Positions 60,249 through 64,000 of a stretch of DNA of 64,000 nucleotides are shown here, one piece after another. The translations under genes were made by a program, and so were the position numbers. Below the pieces are notes generated by a model, which worked only from the letters and a program-made list of their open reading frames with translations, was not told where the DNA came from and ran no database searches. Position 1 is the first letter of the stretch; each line of letters begins with the position of its first letter. The DNA comes from Paramacrobiotus metropolitanus (taxonomy: Eukaryota; Tardigrada; Eutardigrada; Parachela; Macrobiotidae): positions 954,087 through 1,018,086 of the forward strand of contig NW_026570272.1 in assembly GCF_019649055.1 (NCBI RefSeq). The letters run 5' to 3'.

Positions 60249-63200
60249 GTGATTCGTCTCGTGACAGCGCCCCATTCAACGATGGAAGGACGCCGACGTA
60301 CTGATCGCTCAGATGACTCCGACCGCAGTAGCAGACTACATCCATATTCACGACCGGAATCCCGGTCGGGCGGATCCTCCACTCGGTCGTCTAACCGGCC
60401 TCCGAGTGTTCAGGTACCCAACATCAGAGCTAACTTAACTGCTGAGCAGCTGGCTACTATGTCAGTCGGCCCCAGTTCACGGGCTGACACACCGCTACCG
60501 CGGGCACAGCCTCTGCCACCTCGAGCCATTCCGCCACAACTTTGGCCGCCAGGGACATTCTCTGACGATACCGGACTCCTGGTGAACGCAGCAGTAGCTG
60601 GCAGCCAGCCTCTGTCGGGCCAAACGGTCCGACGTTATCCTCAGGCCCAACCGGCCCACCTCGACCAATCCTGTATGGTGCCTACCGACCACCTTCGGCA
60701 AATCAGCCGGTTTTTACAACTGCGGCAGTCGGGCCAACGGTCATGACTACGCCGGTCCATACTGGACCGCGGCCACAGTTTACCCGCCGCCATACTACAA
60801 ACCACATTATGGATATCCATCATCCTGCGCCTGGACCTTCAAACCAGCCGCAGCCAGATCCGAACCAATGGCGATACCCACCACCGTGGATGTATTCGCC
60901 AGGACCTTATGGATATCCACCGCCTTATGGCGGATATGGAGCATACGGCCAACCGCCGTATAGCCCACCTTCAGCGGCACAACCTGACCCTACGGGCCAG
61001 GCGCCGTCTGACTCATCCATTGAGCCTCCACGAGCGGGACCGGAAGGCATGCAACCCCAGCGCCGCCGGAAACCCAGCCAAGCACATCACGGCCCGACGG
61101 GTTACGTGATTACCCATTACGGGTATTCGTGGACGGACGATTAACAGTTTAGAACCGGCCAGAAGAGGTTCCACCAGCATTGGCGGCCCAACTTGGCCTA
61201 GCCGAACTGGAACCAGCGGCACAGCCAACGCCTAACCCAGCGTTGACTGTCCCATCAACCTGCATCATATCTGACATGGTTGAACCTATATCATCGCCAA
61301 TGCCAGACGATGATGAAGATGAAGGGGACGTCCAGGTGGATCTAACCACCCCACCAATGAGGATAGAATCCCCTACAGAACTTTTGGCCGACGGCCGGAC
61401 TCCACTTTACCAACTTCAGGACAACCTGAAGGACGTAGAGAATGCCATCCAAGAATTGGAGGCCATGATCCGAGAATTGGACAGCCTCACTACCGTGAGT
61501 CGGCCCAGCGCATCCTCCTCGATCAAGAAGAGTTCCGGCGCCTCGCACATGAACTTAGCGAGGAAATTGCGACCCGCCAGGCTCAGCACGAGATATTTCT
61601 GCATGACCAAACCGGTCAGGCATTGCTGGCGGCATCTCGCAGGCTGAGGGATCAGCTGGTACAGCACCGACGGACAGACAGCTGAGGACAGAAGGATCCG
61701 CAGCACCAACACGTCCGCCACCAGCACCATCATCAGTATTGCTTCCACGAACCTAACAGTCGTAGTTACCACTACGACAGGGGAATCTTCCGCGCCACCA
61801 GTGGCTCCAGCCTACGTCTACCGACGAGGCAATGTTAACGGCCACTGGATTGGAACCGCGAGAACTAGCATCTTCCGTACGACCTGAGGGCTTATCCAGA
61901 CATACCGCCTCTGGAACGCGAACTTCACGCGGCGGAACCTCAGAGGAAATCCGCAAAGCCATCACCAGTCTGAAAGGCGTGGACATCGCCATTATGCGGA
62001 GAAAAGTCGCGTTGACTTAGAATTCCAACGCGTCCTGGAATACATAACCAGAATCCGACGGGCCATGCTGCGGTTTATGGACAAGCCACTTAACACGGCC
62101 AACGACGCACCAGCATTGCGCGACTTCCGTAACCGGCAATATCAGCTTGGCCTGATCGATGAAGCATTAGGCGCGTGTTGCCTAAACCCCGACCGGGGCA
62201 GCCAACACGCGTCGGACAAACTGGACTTTCACGCCGACGCTTTCTCAACACGCCAACCGGCGGAAGAATTGAGGACGCGGCTTTTGAGAATTATGCGGAT
62301 CCCGGCGGAGCGATTTGCAGCCGGACCGGCACTTAGTCGACCAGCCAGCGCGTCGGACACAGAAACCGACAGCGACATCGACTGGTTCGACATGCCAGAT
62401 CCAATCCCAGTACCAGGATTAACAGCCCGCCTGACCACATGGTCGCGCCAGAACGACAGGTCCACCCTAGACCAGGTTCACTGGCGCCGCCACCAGAAAT
62501 AGCGGAACGCCTGGAACTGATTATGAGGGCCAACGTCTCCCGCAAGGCAGACCGGCTTATGCGGACGACTTCCTGTGTTAAACCAACTGGCCAACGACAA
62601 TCAACCGTCCCTCGACTTTACGTCAACAGTGGGACGAAGAACAAGCAGCAGCGGACCAACGGTTACGCGAGGCTGACACCGGACCCATTAGGATGACGAT
62701 CCTCAGGCAACTGAGGAATAGGAACCTCATTAGAGATGCCGAGGACATCGAGCGTCGCCTAACTAATCGGATCCGAGATCTCAGCCCATTTGACCCAGAA
62801 GCGGTCAGGCTGACAGAACAGCAACAGAGCCTTACCCAACGGTTGGCTCTGCTCAGGGATCTTACCCGAACAGTACGATGCCACCGGCCAATCGTTAACT
62901 GTTTTGACCACACCACAAGATGGATCCGTGAATTCACCGAAGATTACTGGAAGGTCCAACGACCTGGCCTGTCAACGACGGCACGCCCCAGTGACTTCGA
63001 CCCAGTAAACGAATGGCGACCATCACCAGTGTTCGCGCCAGCACCTTTGGCCCTGACATATGAACCGGCCGCCTTATCATCAGTTGGACAGCCAATTTAT
63101 CTGAGTTGGCCCAGGCCCTAACGGTGCCTGGTCCAACATCAAGCCAACCGGACACTGCTGGACCTGCACAGCGGACAGCAGTATAGAAGTTCCACCGCAG

Positions 63201-64000
63201 GACGTCGAAATGGACGTGAGCCTGCCTGATAAAACTTTCGAGCTTTCGCCGGAGAAGCCGGTCGAAACGGAGTCGACACCAGTCCAACCGGCTGGTGAAC
63301 CGATAAGTCCAATGGCTGTTGATGCGCCAACGGCGTCATCACAGCCCACGCCGAAACCAATTGAAGGCGACACATCAGTGGTACGCTCGTTGTCCGATCA
63401 ACGGACAGGAAATCGACAGGAGGAAGGCCAGAACCAGCCACTCCTGCCACAACAAGTGGTCCACAGTCGCCCAGGTTAAAAAGAAGAAGAGGACCTCCAG
63501 AAGCTGAAGAGCCTTCGCAGCGGTCACTCCCACCTTGGAGAGAACCGCGTGAAACCTGGAATTAACTCGTCCAACAGGCCCACTCTACCAGCGTGGAGTG
63601 GCCTGCCAGGACTTAGACGTTCCGGCCCTACCAGGCCCGACCGTCCATACTTAAACCGAAGAAGGCGGAACCACCGACTTTGATACTTCGTGGCCTACCG
63701 GCCAAGAAGAAGTCGTCGCCGAAGAATTTTCCTGGTAAGGGATGTGCTCTCCCCACCGGAAGCACCAGCGATTCTGTCAGGAACAACTCAGCCATTGCGG
63801 ACGAACCTCCAACGAGGCATCGCATCCGATTGACTCAAACGGAGTCATGGGATGACCCGCACCGGGCTGTGAGCGAGATCATAGAAGTTGATCTACGCCT
63901 GAACCTGACTGAGGAGGACATGCGCCAGCGACTACGCGCCGGCGATCCCACATTAACGGACCGTGAGATTGACCGCATCAACCGAGGTTGTCAATTGATG
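60249..64000 (+). pseudogene. Extra 3' coding block of the Ty3/gypsy element, function unknown
   Basis: Coding-like sequence continues in frame-broken pieces: 60249-60746, 60743-61144, 61180-61647, 62065-62502, 62693-63121, 63210-63479 and an open frame from about 63770 to the window end. It is Arg/Ser-rich at the start. Pro/Tyr-rich repeats follow (PPPYGGYG near 60915), then an acidic stretch (PDDDEDEGD) and charged, heptad-like helices. I see no signal peptide, membrane helix or furin-like site, so it is not an ordinary envelope gene. Composition resembles this element's own Gag, so a second structural protein is possible. The ATG at 60282 or 60249 region is the likely start. Sure about coding origin, unsure of everything else. 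Confidence 0.55.

Larger units (their letters stand above)
47758..64000 (+). mobile_element. Giant Ty3/gypsy LTR retrotransposon, 3' end outside the window
   Basis: The order is LTR, primer site, leader, Gag, protease, reverse transcriptase, RNase H, integrase, then a further coding block. Integrase after RNase H places it in Ty3/gypsy. The element exceeds 16.2 kb with no 3' LTR yet, whereas most Ty3/gypsy elements are 5-8 kb. The extra length comes from a long Gag, a long protease-RT linker and the 3' block. Many single-base frame breaks are present. It inserted into a DIRS element of opposite orientation. Confidence 0.85.

Noticed and set aside
60249-64000. Envelope gene in the 3' block
   Set aside because: No signal peptide, transmembrane helix, cleavage site or Cys pattern of an envelope protein is visible.

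Overview
This window is animal nuclear DNA. Its intact genes are split by short GT-AG introns: two rhodopsin-family receptors, a secreted cysteine-rich protein, a Kazal-type modular secreted protein and one protein I do not recognise. Between them lie TTAA-flanked and hAT-like miniature transposons, an 82-bp satellite, a DIRS-type tyrosine-recombinase retrotransposon and a Ty3/gypsy retrotransposon. There are no bacterial features. An ecdysozoan invertebrate fits, and a tardigrade is plausible, but that is an impression from gene style and no marker here proves it. I found no rRNA or tRNA gene and no CRISPR array.

Layout, left to right. 0.1-3.3 kb is a decayed intron-containing HSP70 copy, interrupted by a perfect 29-bp hairpin. 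5.8-8.3 kb (minus) is a three-exon gene for a 603-aa protein with a Tudor/SH3-like start. 8.85-18.79 kb is a 10-kb unit with inverted ends, each carrying a tandem array of the same 82-bp repeat in opposite orientation (about 7 copies left, about 38 right), which resembles a Foldback-type element. Its interior holds decayed repeats and a 286-bp hAT-like MITE. A second HSP70 3' scrap, reversed, sits just outside its right end. 19-24 kb is largely gene-free.

24.2-29.0 kb (plus) is a five-exon GnRH/AKH/corazonin-type receptor of 370 aa. 30.8-32.2 kb (plus) is a four-exon secreted Cys-rich protein with one phase problem. 33.0-37.8 kb (minus) is a nine-exon, 931-aa secreted protein of repeated Kazal-like half-domains. 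Every one of its introns is phase 1, and it ends in a Gly-Trp-Gly-His/Asn-Lys tail. 39.0-40.4 kb is a piggyBac-like non-autonomous element. 42.8-44.8 kb (plus) is a three-exon orphan receptor of 365 aa with a MITE in intron 1.

45.4-64 kb is nested retroelements. A DIRS-type element on the minus strand keeps RNase H, tyrosine recombinase and the B1-A2-B2 split direct repeats. It is cut inside its coding sequence at 47757/47758 by the 5' LTR of a Ty3/gypsy element on the plus strand. The LTR runs 47758-48146 and is followed by a tRNA-iMet-type primer site. The Ty3/gypsy element is unusually large, over 16 kb, and leaves the window still open. It has a long Gag with an N-terminal Met-Gly start, a coiled coil, a Pro/Gln-rich stretch, a capsid and a CCHC knuckle. 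In-frame amber codons separate nucleocapsid from protease and protease from reverse transcriptase. RNase H and integrase follow, then about 4 kb of further non-envelope-like coding sequence of unknown function. Many single-base frame breaks mean this copy is inactive or poorly polished.
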